Origin: Nitrosomonas oligotropha
Lineage (GTDB): Bacteria > Pseudomonadota > Gammaproteobacteria > Burkholderiales > Nitrosomonadaceae
Direction of reading: 5' to 3'
DNA length: 64,000 nucleotides
NCBI RefSeq assembly: GCF_009833085.1
Contig: NZ_QRBZ01000031.1
Coordinates: 1 to 64,000, forward strand
The notes below the pieces were generated by a model. The model was not told where the DNA came from. It made no database searches and saw only the letters and a list, made by a program, of their open reading frames with translations. Below are positions 36,771 to 45,003 of the stretch, one piece after another; the stretch's first letter is position 1; each line of letters starts with the position of its first letter. The translations under genes and the position numbers were made by a program.

Positions 36771-37487
36771 TTAATGATCCGGTTTATAGCTGATATTAAC
36801 TTCGGTCACTATTTTATCGATTTCCCTGCCATTATCCTCGACCGAAACAATACGCACGGGTAGCATGTGATTGTTCAGCGCGAGCCATATTTTCCTTTTA
36901 AGCTTGGAGTGTTTTTCTTCCTGCCGGGTTAATACCATTGTCTCCATTTTCCCAATCGGTGTATTGAGGGTTTCTTTCGATAGGGTATAGCGTGTTAACT
37001 GCAGGTTGTGGCCATTGGTAACGTACCGGTCAACATGGTGTTTCGGCAGCTCGGTAAACATAAAGTTGTACGACAAACTGAGACGATCCACCGTGCCATC
37101 CGGCAATTTTTCTTTGACATGATGACCTTGATGATTCAGTGTGATGATATGGTTATGCCAGTCAAATTCAGCGACGCTGGGTTGTTTCTTACCGCGTTTT
37201 TCATAAGCGCGCACTGGCCGTAAACCATTTTTGGTGACGATGCCTTCGCTATGGCGCATGATGCTATTCGGTTCGATGAGTTTATACATGCCGATGGCTT
37301 GCGCTTCGCTGTTGATCGAATAATGCGCCTTGCCATCGACGTGCTTGATCTCCATCACTTCATCGATTTCCCCTTCGCCGATATCAGTCGTCACCGCATA
37401 TTTAATTTCGATGCGCGACGGCAAATCCGTCGCCATGACCGGGAAACTGAGCAATCCCAGCAGAAAAAGCAATGCCGCACATTTCAT
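36771..37487 (-). CDS. DUF3108 periplasmic protein
   Basis: This 238-residue protein has a signal peptide (hydrophobic LLFLLGLLSFPVMA) and a beta-rich body typical of DUF3108 proteins (YSINSEAQAIGMYKLI, SLSYNFMF, WLALNNHMLPVRI). The function of the family is unknown; members lie beside purN and rsmB in many betaproteobacteria. It overlaps the end of purN by 4 bases, so they are cotranscribed. Confidence 0.8.
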   Translation of the reverse strand: MKCAALLFLLGLLSFPVMATDLPSRIEIKYAVTTDIGEGEIDEVMEIKHVDGKAHYSINSEAQAIGMYKLIEPNSIMRHSEGIVTKNGLRPVRAYEKRGKKQPSVAEFDWHNHIITLNHQGHHVKEKLPDGTVDRLSLSYNFMFTELPKHHVDRYVTNGHNLQLTRYTLSKETLNTPIGKMETMVLTRQEEKHSKLKRKIWLALNNHMLPVRIVSVEDNGREIDKIVTEVNISYKPDH

Positions 37488-38122
37488 TCCGGCAATCCTG
37501 GTGAAAAGAGCGCAACTTCACTGACAGTGGCGCCGGTTACTTCAACCTGGTTTCCGTTCAGGCGGATCCGGTCTTCCATGAACCAGCGGACAGCCTGCGG
37601 ATAAATGCGGTGCTCTTGCTGTAAAACCCGGGTAGCCAAGGTTTCTTCGCTATCTCCCGGTAATACTGGGACAGCAGCTTGAATCACAATCGGACCGTGA
37701 TCAAGCTGTGGCGTGACAAAATGCACCGTGCAACCATGAATCCTGATGCCTTCTTGCAGCGCCCGCGCGTGTGTTCCTAATCCTGGAAAAGCAGGGAGTA
37801 AGGAAGGGTGAATATTCATTAACCGCCCTTGGTAACGTTGTACAAAGCGATCGCTAAGTATACGCATGAAGCCGGCCAGTGCAATCAGTTTTGGCTGACA
37901 CGTGTCAATTTTCTCCGCCAATGCCGCGTCGAATGTCTGACGGTCCGGAAAATCGCGGTGATCCAGAATCAAAGTTTCCACACCCAGCTGCCGCGCAATT
38001 TCCAGCCCGCTCGCATGGAGATTGTTACTGATCACTGTAATACGATCCACCTGCAATTTCGCTTCCAGCAACGCCTGCATATTACTGCCGCGGCCGGAGA
38101 TCAGAATGACCAGAGATTTCAT
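37484..38122 (-). CDS. purN: Phosphoribosylglycinamide formyltransferase PurN
   Basis: This 212-residue enzyme uses 10-formyltetrahydrofolate to formylate GAR in purine synthesis. Motifs are SGRGSNMQALL, the catalytic NIHPSLLPAFPG (Asn and His) and VTPQLDHGPIV (Asp region). The open frame extends back to 38227, but the MKSLVILISGRGSNM start at 38122 is the family's standard one. It lies 25 bases after purM. Confidence 0.95.
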   Translation of the reverse strand: MKSLVILISGRGSNMQALLEAKLQVDRITVISNNLHASGLEIARQLGVETLILDHRDFPDRQTFDAALAEKIDTCQPKLIALAGFMRILSDRFVQRYQGRLMNIHPSLLPAFPGLGTHARALQEGIRIHGCTVHFVTPQLDHGPIVIQAAVPVLPGDSEETLATRVLQQEHRIYPQAVRWFMEDRIRLNGNQVEVTGATVSEVALFSPGLPE

Positions 38123-38147
38123 ATGATGCAGTTGCCGGAATAGGAGT

Positions 38148-39245
38148 TTATACGAGTACGGTGGCTGGCTGATTAGCCGTACGCGGCTTGATTTCTCCAA
38201 TCCGCCATGCGGTTTCTCCCGCCGCATGCAAACTGCTCAGCGCGGTTTCGGCATGCTCGGGGGCGACAACGATCACCATGCCGATACCGCAATTGAATAC
38301 GCGCGCCATTTCATGATCGGCGACATTGCCCTGTTGTTGCAACCAGCGGAACAATGGCGGCATTTCCCACGCATCGCGGTGTAAAACCGCCGCAAGCTGA
38401 CCGGGTAAAATGCGCGGTACATTTTCCACTAGGCCGCCGCCGGTGATATGCGCCAGACCCTTGACCGGCAGTTGATTGATCAGCGCCAGCAACGGTTTGA
38501 CGTAAATGCGTGTCGGCGCCATGATGACATCGGCGAGGGGCTGGCCGTGAAAATCTCCGGACAAGTCGGCGTGACTATGCTCGATAATCTTGCGGATCAG
38601 CGAATAACCGTTGGAATGTGCGCCGCTGGAGGCAACACCCAACACGATATCGCCCGCTTGTATCGCCGCGCCGCTGATAATCCGCTCTTTTTCCACCGCA
38701 CCCACGGCGAACCCGGCCAGATCGTATTCATCGTGCGGGTACATGCCCGGCATTTCCGCCGTTTCCCCGCCGATCAGCGCGCAACCGGCCAGTTCGCAAC
38801 CGCGCGCGATACCGCTGATCACTGCTGTCGCCGTTTCCACCTGTAATTTCCCGCAGGCGAAATAATCCAGGAAAAACAGCGGCTCCGCGCCTTGCACCAG
38901 AATATCGTTGACACTCATCGCCACCAGATCAATGCCGATGGTGTCATGCCGGTTGAGCTGGAACGCCAGCTTCAGCTTGGTGCCCACGCCATCGGTACCG
39001 GAAACCAGCACCGGGTTTTGGTATTTCTTGGAAATCTCAAACAATGCGCCAAAACCGCCAATGCCGGTAAGTACCTCCGGCCGCAGGGTGCGCTTGGCCA
39101 ATGGCTTGATATTTTCAACCAGACGGTCGCCCGCGTCGATGTCGACACCGGCATCCCGGTAGGATAATGGCGTTGTGTTCGGATGATCAGATTTGGATGA
39201 GGTCAAGTTGGATTCCCATGCGGTTAAAATGAATGCTACCGGCAA
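38148..39245 (-). CDS. purM: Phosphoribosylformylglycinamidine cyclo-ligase PurM
   Basis: This enzyme of up to 365 residues converts FGAM to AIR with ATP. Visible motifs are [14 protein letters not shown] near the N-terminus, [14 protein letters not shown] and [11 protein letters not shown]. The usual length is about 345-350, so the real start may be an in-frame TTG about 15 codons inside (LTSSKSD). It heads the purM-purN-DUF3108-rsmB run. Confidence 0.94.
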   Translation of the reverse strand: MPVAFILTAWESNLTSSKSDHPNTTPLSYRDAGVDIDAGDRLVENIKPLAKRTLRPEVLTGIGGFGALFEISKKYQNPVLVSGTDGVGTKLKLAFQLNRHDTIGIDLVAMSVNDILVQGAEPLFFLDYFACGKLQVETATAVISGIARGCELAGCALIGGETAEMPGMYPHDEYDLAGFAVGAVEKERIISGAAIQAGDIVLGVASSGAHSNGYSLIRKIIEHSHADLSGDFHGQPLADVIMAPTRIYVKPLLALINQLPVKGLAHITGGGLVENVPRILPGQLAAVLHRDAWEMPPLFRWLQQQGNVADHEMARVFNCGIGMVIVVAPEHAETALSSLHAAGETAWRIGEIKPRTANQPATVLV

Positions 39246-39350
39246 AATGGGATTTTACCGCAAATGAGCGATGCGCATGATGCGCGCAGATAAAAATCTC
39301 CGTCCGGCTATGGTTTTCCTGGGGATTGTTTGGATTGGCTCTGTATTTTG

Positions 39351-39378
39351 TTGCTATTCCACCGGTTTGACTTATACT
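39351..39378 (+). promoter_or_regulatory. Candidate promoter of the papain-family gene
   Basis: TTGCTA (39351-39356) and TATACT (39373-39378) are 16 bases apart, about 90 bases before the protease start. The start codon is preceded by AATTGGAGGTGG, a strong ribosome site. Confidence 0.4.
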
Positions 39379-39465
39379 CAAGAAGCAGTTGAAGTAAAAG
39401 AAGTTCTATCAGTATACAGTGTGGTAAGAGTAGGTTGATCAACGTACTTTAATTGGAGGTGGAAT

Positions 39466-40320
39466 ATGAAAACAATTCACGGTCGTGGACTGGGCTGGCA
39501 TAGAGACCTGCCCGATATGCGGGATCACACGCAATCGACATCAGCGGTTGCAAAAGTTCTGGCAAAATCGTCAGCGTTGAAAAAAGCCGCGAAGACTTTA
39601 CCGGCTTCGGTCGATCTGCGTAAATACTGCTCGCCGGTCGAAGACCAGGGGCAGCTCGGTTCCTGTACAGCCCATGCGGGCGTCGGCATGGTGGAATACT
39701 TCGAGCGTCGCGCTTTTGGAAAACACGTCGATGCATCGCGGCTGTTTTTATACAAAGTCACCCGGCAACTGCTGGGATTCACCGGTGACGATGGCGCATA
39801 TTTGCGAGACACCATGAAAGCGCTGGTGCTGTTCGGTGTTCCGCCGGAAAAATATTGGCCTTACGATGTCGCCAAGTTCAACGATGACCCTTCCAATTTC
39901 TGCTTTTCGTACGCGCAGAATTATCAGGCGATCAATTATTACCGGCTTGATCCACCCAATACACCCACAGCCACCGTGCTGAAGAACGTAAAAACCAGTC
40001 TCGCTGGGCAGCTTCCCGCGATGTTCGGTTTCTCGGTTTACAGTTCGATGCCGCGATCCGGCGATGGCAAAGGGGAAATCCCTTATCCCACCGGTGGCGA
40101 TACCTTGGATGGCGGGCACGCGGTGCTTGCGGTCGGGTATGACGACCAGAAAAAAATCGGTTCCACCAAGGGCGCATTGTTGATTCGTAATTCCTGGGGA
40201 ACGGATTGGGGCGACGGCGGCTATGGCTGGCTGCCGTATGCGTATATCGAAGATGGCCTCGCCGACGACTTCTGGTCGCTGGTCAAAGCGGAATTTGTCG
40301 ATAGCGATTTGTTTAAATAA
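39466..40320 (+). CDS. Papain-family (C1) cysteine protease, no signal peptide
   Basis: This 284-residue protein has a complete C1 peptidase active site: Q61 and C67 in EDQGQLGSCTAHA, H218 in DGGHAVLAVGYD and N242 in LIRNSWGTDWGDGGYGWLPY. The first 45 residues are basic and could be a short propeptide. No signal peptide or membrane segment is seen, so it should stay in the cytoplasm unless exported another way. C1 proteases are sporadic in bacteria; some act in secretion systems or as effectors, but nothing around it shows this. It is a single-gene unit. It could also act on a peptide produced nearby. Confidence 0.88.
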   Translation: MKTIHGRGLGWHRDLPDMRDHTQSTSAVAKVLAKSSALKKAAKTLPASVDLRKYCSPVEDQGQLGSCTAHAGVGMVEYFERRAFGKHVDASRLFLYKVTRQLLGFTGDDGAYLRDTMKALVLFGVPPEKYWPYDVAKFNDDPSNFCFSYAQNYQAINYYRLDPPNTPTATVLKNVKTSLAGQLPAMFGFSVYSSMPRSGDGKGEIPYPTGGDTLDGGHAVLAVGYDDQKKIGSTKGALLIRNSWGTDWGDGGYGWLPYAYIEDGLADDFWSLVKAEFVDSDLFK

Positions 40321-40417
40321 TTGGTTTAAGAATTTCAAAGTAAGAGACTTGTAGTCAATGATTTATTCTTTGTTCTGGAAAATGTAAAGTAATTAGTTTC
40401 AGTATTTAAAATTGGTT

Positions 40418-40466
40418 TCGTGAATTTTTTGTAATTTTTTTGTGAATATTTTGTGAACTTTTGTGA
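40418..40466. repeat. Helically phased array of TTGTGA-type motifs with T-tracts
   Basis: TCGTGA (40418), TTGTAA (40429), TTGTGA (40440), TTGTGA (40451) and TTGTGA (40461) begin 11, 11, 11 and 10 bases apart, each preceded by a T-run. This places every copy on the same face of the helix. Phased T-tracts bend DNA, and the repeated element could also bind a regulator. It lies about 55 bases before the small ORF. Confidence 0.5.
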
Positions 40467-40519
40467 TTCCTGGTTGCCTCATTACATGTTTTTAACTGAC
40501 TATCAATGAGGAGAGAATC

Positions 40520-40597
40520 TTGGAAAGATTAGGAAATGCTTATTTTGCAATCATATTTATTCTGTTTATGCTGCTTACTTTGGAATGGTTCTCGTAA
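40520..40597 (+). CDS. Candidate 25-residue single-pass membrane protein
   Basis: A TTG start is preceded at 5 bases by GAGGAGAG (40508-40515). The 25 codons encode a polar start (MERLGNAY), a hydrophobic run (FAIIFILFMLLTL) able to cross the membrane, and an aromatic end (EWFS). A perfect terminator follows 25 bases after the stop. An out-of-frame ATG at 40506 gives only 8 codons. The size and plan recall small subunits of membrane complexes such as CydX or KdpF, but the sequence is not one I recognise. Confidence 0.5.
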   Translation: MERLGNAYFAIIFILFMLLTLEWFS

Positions 40598-40622
40598 GCA
40601 GTAAGCGGTAATCATTAATTTG

Positions 40623-40660
40623 AAATAGAGCATTTGCATCAAGAAATGCTCTATTTTTTT
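40623..40660 (+). terminator. Strong rho-independent terminator after the small ORF
   Basis: AAATAGAGCATTT (40623-40635) and AAATGCTCTATTT (40644-40656) form a perfect 13-bp stem with an 8-base loop, followed by further T residues to 40660. Confidence 0.88.
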
Positions 40661-40792
40661 ATGTTTCCCCGCGTAGCTGCGGCAAAATTCAAATCCGGTA
40701 TGAAATCGTACCTGCCCTCAATGTAAAAAATCCACAAGCATGCCGCTCAACCATTTCTAAATTTGGGAGTGCTTGGCTTAAAAAGCTATCCA

Positions 40793-40948
40793 TCAGCACT
40801 TTGCGTGGGATACAGGCATATCTTTGTTATTTGGGTTTATTGCGGCTTTCCGGAAGAATGAAATTTTATTCGGAAAAGTTGTTTCCCGAATGATTGCATC
40901 ACTCGCATTCAAATCCATCGGTTCTGTATCTTGGAATTTTTCCCTCAT
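40793..40948 (-). CDS. Possible small 51-residue ORF
   Basis: On the minus strand an ATG at 40948 is preceded by AGAGGGGA at a usable distance and opens a 51-codon frame ending at 40793. The product is hydrophilic with no motif I recognise. Only the ribosome-site-like sequence supports it. Confidence 0.2.
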   Translation of the reverse strand: MREKFQDTEPMDLNASDAIIRETTFPNKISFFRKAAINPNNKDMPVSHAKC

Positions 40949-41110
40949 TCAAATCCCCTCTTGTTTTTAACAGCAAAAATATGTGCAAGAATGGTATGAT
41001 CTGCGCTAATTTTTGTTGTTGTAATACGGTTTTGCAGTAGTTTTTCTGGGTGGAGTCAATTAATCATTTTTCCAGCGTTGCTGGCTGGTTTTCCAACACC
41101 GGGGTAGTTC

Positions 41111-42505
41111 ATGTCTTTCAGTATCGCTCATTTGTTATCGCAACATCGCACCGACAAATTTGATCTGCACGATCGTTACCTGAATGCGCAAATGGTCAGG
41201 GTGCTGAAGACAATCGGCTACGACCGCAATTATGAGCGCGCGATCGGGCAGTATTTGTACGACGAGCAGGGAAACGAATATCTCGATTTGCTGAGCGGTT
41301 TCGGGGTGTATGCCTTCGGCCGCAACCATCCGGTGATCGTCAATGCGCTAAAAGAAGTGTTGTCGCTTGAAATGCCCGATTTGGTGCAGATGGACGTGTC
41401 GATTTTGAGCGGTCTGCTGGCCAAGGAGATTTTGACCACGACACCGGATAATCTGGAACGGGCGTTCTTTTGCAACTCCGGCACCGAGGCCGTCGAAGCG
41501 GCGATCAAGTTCGCGCGTTACTTCACCAAGCGCAACCGTATCATTTGCTGCGATCATGCGTACCATGGCTTGACGATGGGGGCGTTGTCGCTGAACGGCG
41601 AGCAGATTTTCAAGGATGGCTTCGGGCCGTTGCTGCAAGATTGCGGTTCGGTGCCATTCAACAATCTGGCTGCCTTGGAGCAAGCGCTCAGCAGCCGTAA
41701 TGTCGCGGCGTTCGTGGTCGAGCCGATCCAAGGCAAAGGCGTGAATATCCCGGACGATAACTATCTGCCCGAAGTCGAACGCATGTGCAAGAAATACGGC
41801 ACCTTGTTTGTCGCGGATGAAATCCAGACCGGCTTGGGACGTACCGGTAAATTCTGGGCGGTTGAGCATTGGGGCGTGAAGCCTGACATGATTTGCATGG
41901 CCAAGGCGCTGTCCGGCGGGTTTGTGCCGGTGGGTGCGGTGGCGATGACGCAGCCGATTATGGATAGCGTGTTTAACCGCATGGACCGCGCGGTGGTGCA
42001 TGGCTCGACATTCTCCAAAAATAATATGGCGATGGCGGCGGGATTGGCCAGTCTGGAAGTGATCAAAAGTGAAAAACTGGTCGAGAACAGCGCGAAGGTT
42101 GGCGCGGATGTGATCGCACGATTGAATGCCTTAACCGGGCAGTTTGAATTTCTGAAAGAAGCGCGCGGCAAAGGATCGATGATCGCGGTGGAATTCAAAT
42201 CGCCCGACAGCTTCTCGTTAAAAGCCGCTTGGATGATGCTGGAAGCAGCCAACAAAGGACTGTTCTGCCAGATGATCACGATTCCGTTGTTCAAGGAACA
42301 CAGAATTCTGACGCAAGTGGCGGGGCATGGCATGAATGTGGTCAAACTGCTACCGCCGCTGATCCTGACACAAAAAGATTGCGACCGCATTATCAGCGCG
42401 TTTACCAAGACAATCGCCGATACCCATCAAGTGCCGGGTTCCATTTGGGAGCTTGGCAAGAATCTGGCCAGCCATGCGCTGAAATCAAAGGCCGGGCAAG
42501 GCTAG
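41111..42505 (+). CDS. hpnO: Class III aminotransferase, probably hopanoid HpnO
   Basis: This 464-residue PLP enzyme belongs to the class III (ornithine/acetylornithine) aminotransferases: FFCNSGTEAVEAAIK, DHAYHGLTMGALS, LFVADEIQTGLGRTG and the PLP lysine K265 in MAKALSGG. The N-terminal DRYLNAQMVRVLKTIGYDRNYERAIG extension is characteristic of the HpnO group, which forms aminobacteriohopanetriol. hpnH, hpnB and hpnM are 6-9 kb upstream, supporting this, but a biosynthetic transaminase with another substrate cannot be excluded. Confidence 0.75.
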   Translation: MSFSIAHLLSQHRTDKFDLHDRYLNAQMVRVLKTIGYDRNYERAIGQYLYDEQGNEYLDLLSGFGVYAFGRNHPVIVNALKEVLSLEMPDLVQMDVSILSGLLAKEILTTTPDNLERAFFCNSGTEAVEAAIKFARYFTKRNRIICCDHAYHGLTMGALSLNGEQIFKDGFGPLLQDCGSVPFNNLAALEQALSSRNVAAFVVEPIQGKGVNIPDDNYLPEVERMCKKYGTLFVADEIQTGLGRTGKFWAVEHWGVKPDMICMAKALSGGFVPVGAVAMTQPIMDSVFNRMDRAVVHGSTFSKNNMAMAAGLASLEVIKSEKLVENSAKVGADVIARLNALTGQFEFLKEARGKGSMIAVEFKSPDSFSLKAAWMMLEAANKGLFCQMITIPLFKEHRILTQVAGHGMNVVKLLPPLILTQKDCDRIISAFTKTIADTHQVPGSIWELGKNLASHALKSKAGQG

Positions 42506-42512
42506 AATCCGC

Positions 42513-43577
42513 ATGAATACCGAACATTCCGACGAATTACATTATTTCTGGTGGCTGGCGCTGGCTTGCGTGTCGGGCGGGGTGCTGTACCTGCTGAGTC
42601 CGATTCTGACGCCCTTCTTGCTCGCTGCGGTCATTGCATATATTTGCAATCCGATGGTGACGCGCATGGCGGGCAGAAATATCTCGCGTACCGCAGGCAC
42701 GATTTTGGTGATGCTCTTGCTGCTTGGCATGTTCGCGGCGCTGATTTTGATCATGGTGCCGTTGTTTGAGGAAGAAGCCAGACGGATGCTGAACAAAATG
42801 CCGGTTTATCTCGAAGTGCTGCGGACCAACGTGATTCCGTGGCTGGAGGCTCGGTTTAATATCAGCCTGCAACCGGACATGAATGTGCTGAAACAAGCGA
42901 TATCGGAACACTGGCAAAGCGCCGGCGGGGTGGCGGCGAAAGTGCTGCCTTCGTTGACCAGCGGCGGCATGGCCATCGTGGAATTTCTGGTCAATATGTT
43001 GCTGGTGCCGGTGGTGTTGTTTTATCTGCTACGCGATTGGGACATGCTGATCAAGCTGATCGATGAAATGATCCCGCGCTACTGGCACAAGCAGATTTCC
43101 CTATTAGCCCGGGAAACTGACCAGATTCTCGCGGAATTCCTGCGCGGGCAATTGTCCGTCATCGTACTGATGAGCATTTGTTACATTACCGGCCTTTGGC
43201 TGGCGGGATTGGAGTTTGCGTTGCCGATCGGGCTGGTTGCGGGCATTCTGGTTTTCGTGCCGTATCTCGGCATGATTGTCGGTTTGACGCTGGCGACACT
43301 GGCTGCTGTGATGCAGTTTCAAGATTGGAGCGGATTGATACCAGTGTGGATCGTGTTTGGTAGTGGCCAATTGCTTGAAGGCATGCTGTTTACGCCTTGG
43401 CTGGTGGGTGACCGCATCGGCTTGCATCCGGTCATGGTGATTTTCGCGTTAATGGCGTTCGGTCAATTATTCGGTTTTTTCGGTATCCTGCTGGCGCTGC
43501 CGGTGAGCGCCGTATTGCTGGTATGGCTGCGGCACCTGCATCAGCATTATCTGGTCAGCAATTTCTACAATTCATAG
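42513..43577 (+). CDS. AI-2E family transporter (PerM-like permease)
   Basis: This 354-residue inner-membrane protein has about eight hydrophobic segments and the family pattern (LSPILTPFLLAAVIAYICNP near the N-terminus; GLVAGILVFVPYLGMIVG and GDRIGLHPVMVIFALMAFGQLFGFFG near the end). PerM/TqsA relatives are exporters or antiporters of unsettled substrate. In betaproteobacteria the gene is usually between purM and hda, as here, with hpnO inserted. Confidence 0.88.
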   Translation: MNTEHSDELHYFWWLALACVSGGVLYLLSPILTPFLLAAVIAYICNPMVTRMAGRNISRTAGTILVMLLLLGMFAALILIMVPLFEEEARRMLNKMPVYLEVLRTNVIPWLEARFNISLQPDMNVLKQAISEHWQSAGGVAAKVLPSLTSGGMAIVEFLVNMLLVPVVLFYLLRDWDMLIKLIDEMIPRYWHKQISLLARETDQILAEFLRGQLSVIVLMSICYITGLWLAGLEFALPIGLVAGILVFVPYLGMIVGLTLATLAAVMQFQDWSGLIPVWIVFGSGQLLEGMLFTPWLVGDRIGLHPVMVIFALMAFGQLFGFFGILLALPVSAVLLVWLRHLHQHYLVSNFYNS

Positions 43578-43613
43578 CCCTGCCGGTTCAGAATCTGGCG
43601 GCATCCCTGAGTC

Positions 43614-44297
43614 ATGATGATGCAACAATTGCTGCTCGATATTTTGCCGCCGCCGTCCCCCGCGCTGGAAAATTTTCAACCGGGAAAAAATGCCGAATTG
43701 TTGCATATGCTGACCGGTATTTTGTCCGGGCGGGAACAGGAACGTTTTGTTTATGTGTGGGGTAAACCGGGGTGCGGCAAAAGTCATGTGCTGCAAGCGG
43801 TTGTTGCTGCGTATACACAAAGAAACCTAAAAGCGGTATATTGCAGCGCCAAAAAGCAGCGTGAATTTCCGGTCGAGAACGACCTGGATTGCATCGCGAT
43901 CGACGATATTGATGACCTGGACGCAGCGGCTCAGATCGGATTGTTCAATCTGTATAACCAGTTGCGCGACGAAGGCCATGCCTTGTTGCTGCTGAGCGGC
44001 ACAGTTGCGCCGATGTATTTGAATTTGCGCCAGGATCTGGTGACGCGCTTGGGTTGGGGGTTGGTTTTTCAGGTGCATGAGCTGACCGAAGAGGAGAAAA
44101 TCCAGGCGATGAAAACGCATGCCGCAGATCGCGGTTTTGAGATATCGCAGGAAATTTGTCTTTATTTGTTGCGGCACGGGCGGCGCGATTTACCGTCGCT
44201 GATGATGACGCTGGATGCTTTGGATCGCTATTCGCTGGTGCATCAGCGTCCCATTACCATTCCTTTGTTACGAGAATTATTACAGGTGGCTTCATGA
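43614..44297 (+). CDS. hda: DnaA regulatory inactivator Hda
   Basis: This 227-residue protein matches the AAA+ part of DnaA: Walker A GKPGCGKS, Walker B CIAIDDIDDLD and sensor regions. Near the N-terminus MQQLLLDI fits the beta-clamp binding motif of Hda. With the clamp, Hda promotes ATP hydrolysis by DnaA and prevents re-initiation. A DnaC/DnaA-like alternative is less likely because no helicase-loader N-domain is present. The end overlaps the HAD gene by four bases (ATGA). Confidence 0.88.
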   Translation: MMMQQLLLDILPPPSPALENFQPGKNAELLHMLTGILSGREQERFVYVWGKPGCGKSHVLQAVVAAYTQRNLKAVYCSAKKQREFPVENDLDCIAIDDIDDLDAAAQIGLFNLYNQLRDEGHALLLLSGTVAPMYLNLRQDLVTRLGWGLVFQVHELTEEEKIQAMKTHAADRGFEISQEICLYLLRHGRRDLPSLMMTLDALDRYSLVHQRPITIPLLRELLQVAS

Positions 44298-44956
44298 ATT
44301 TAGCATTATTTGATTTGGATAACACGCTGATTGCAGGCGATAGCGATTTTCAGTGGGCGCAGTTTTTGATTGAAAAGAAAGCGCTGGATCGCGAGTTGCA
44401 CGAAGCGAAAAATATCGAGTTTTACGAGCAATACAAAGCCGGGACACTGGATATTCATGAATTTCTGGATTTTCAGCTCAAGCCGCTGGCGCGTCATCCG
44501 CGCACTCAGCTCGAAGCATGGCGTAAAGAATTCATGACCAAAAAGATCACACCATTAATTGCGCCAGGTACACGGAAATTGATCGAACAGCATATGCTGG
44601 ATAATGACCTGTGCATCATTATTACCGCCACCAACAGTTTTGTCACCGCGCCCATCGCGCAAGCGCTCGGCATCGAGCACCTGATTGCAACCGAACCGGA
44701 AGAAAAGAACGGCGAATTTACCGGCCGGGTGTTCGGCACACCGTCATTCCGCGAAGGAAAAGTTGAACGGCTGGAGAAATGGCTGGATGCGCACAATTTG
44801 ACGTGGCTGTCGTTCTTGCGCAGCTGGTTTTACAGCGATTCGCTGAACGATCTGCCGCTGCTCAGCAAAGTAACGCACCCGGTCGCGGTTGATCCCGATC
44901 CGACGCTGAAAAGCCACGCCGAGAGAAACAACTGGCCGATTATCAGTTTGCGTTAG
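44294..44956 (+). CDS. HAD-IB family phosphatase (SerB-like)
   Basis: This 220-residue enzyme has the HAD motif I FDLDNTL at the N-terminus, motif II Thr in IIITATNS, and motif III with DSLNDLPLL. The IB subfamily includes phosphoserine phosphatase and related enzymes; the substrate is not determined. A longer frame opens at 44156 inside hda, but the ATG at 44294 gives the standard MNLALFDLDNTL start and couples it to hda. Confidence 0.88.
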   Translation: MNLALFDLDNTLIAGDSDFQWAQFLIEKKALDRELHEAKNIEFYEQYKAGTLDIHEFLDFQLKPLARHPRTQLEAWRKEFMTKKITPLIAPGTRKLIEQHMLDNDLCIIITATNSFVTAPIAQALGIEHLIATEPEEKNGEFTGRVFGTPSFREGKVERLEKWLDAHNLTWLSFLRSWFYSDSLNDLPLLSKVTHPVAVDPDPTLKSHAERNNWPIISLR

Positions 44957-45003
44957 TGTTAATCCGTGTATCGCCCATTGCTCTGCTGAGTTTTCGTTAT
45001 GAT

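Larger units (their letters stand above)
40321..41110. other. 790-base gap with phased T-tracts, small ORFs and a terminator
   Basis: No long gene is present. The gap contains an array of phased TTGTGA-like motifs (40418-40466), a candidate 25-residue membrane protein (40520-40597), a strong terminator (40623-40660) and a possible minus-strand 51-residue frame (40793-40948). The last 150 bases lead into the hpnO-like gene; TATGAT near 41000 may be part of its promoter. Confidence 0.5.
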
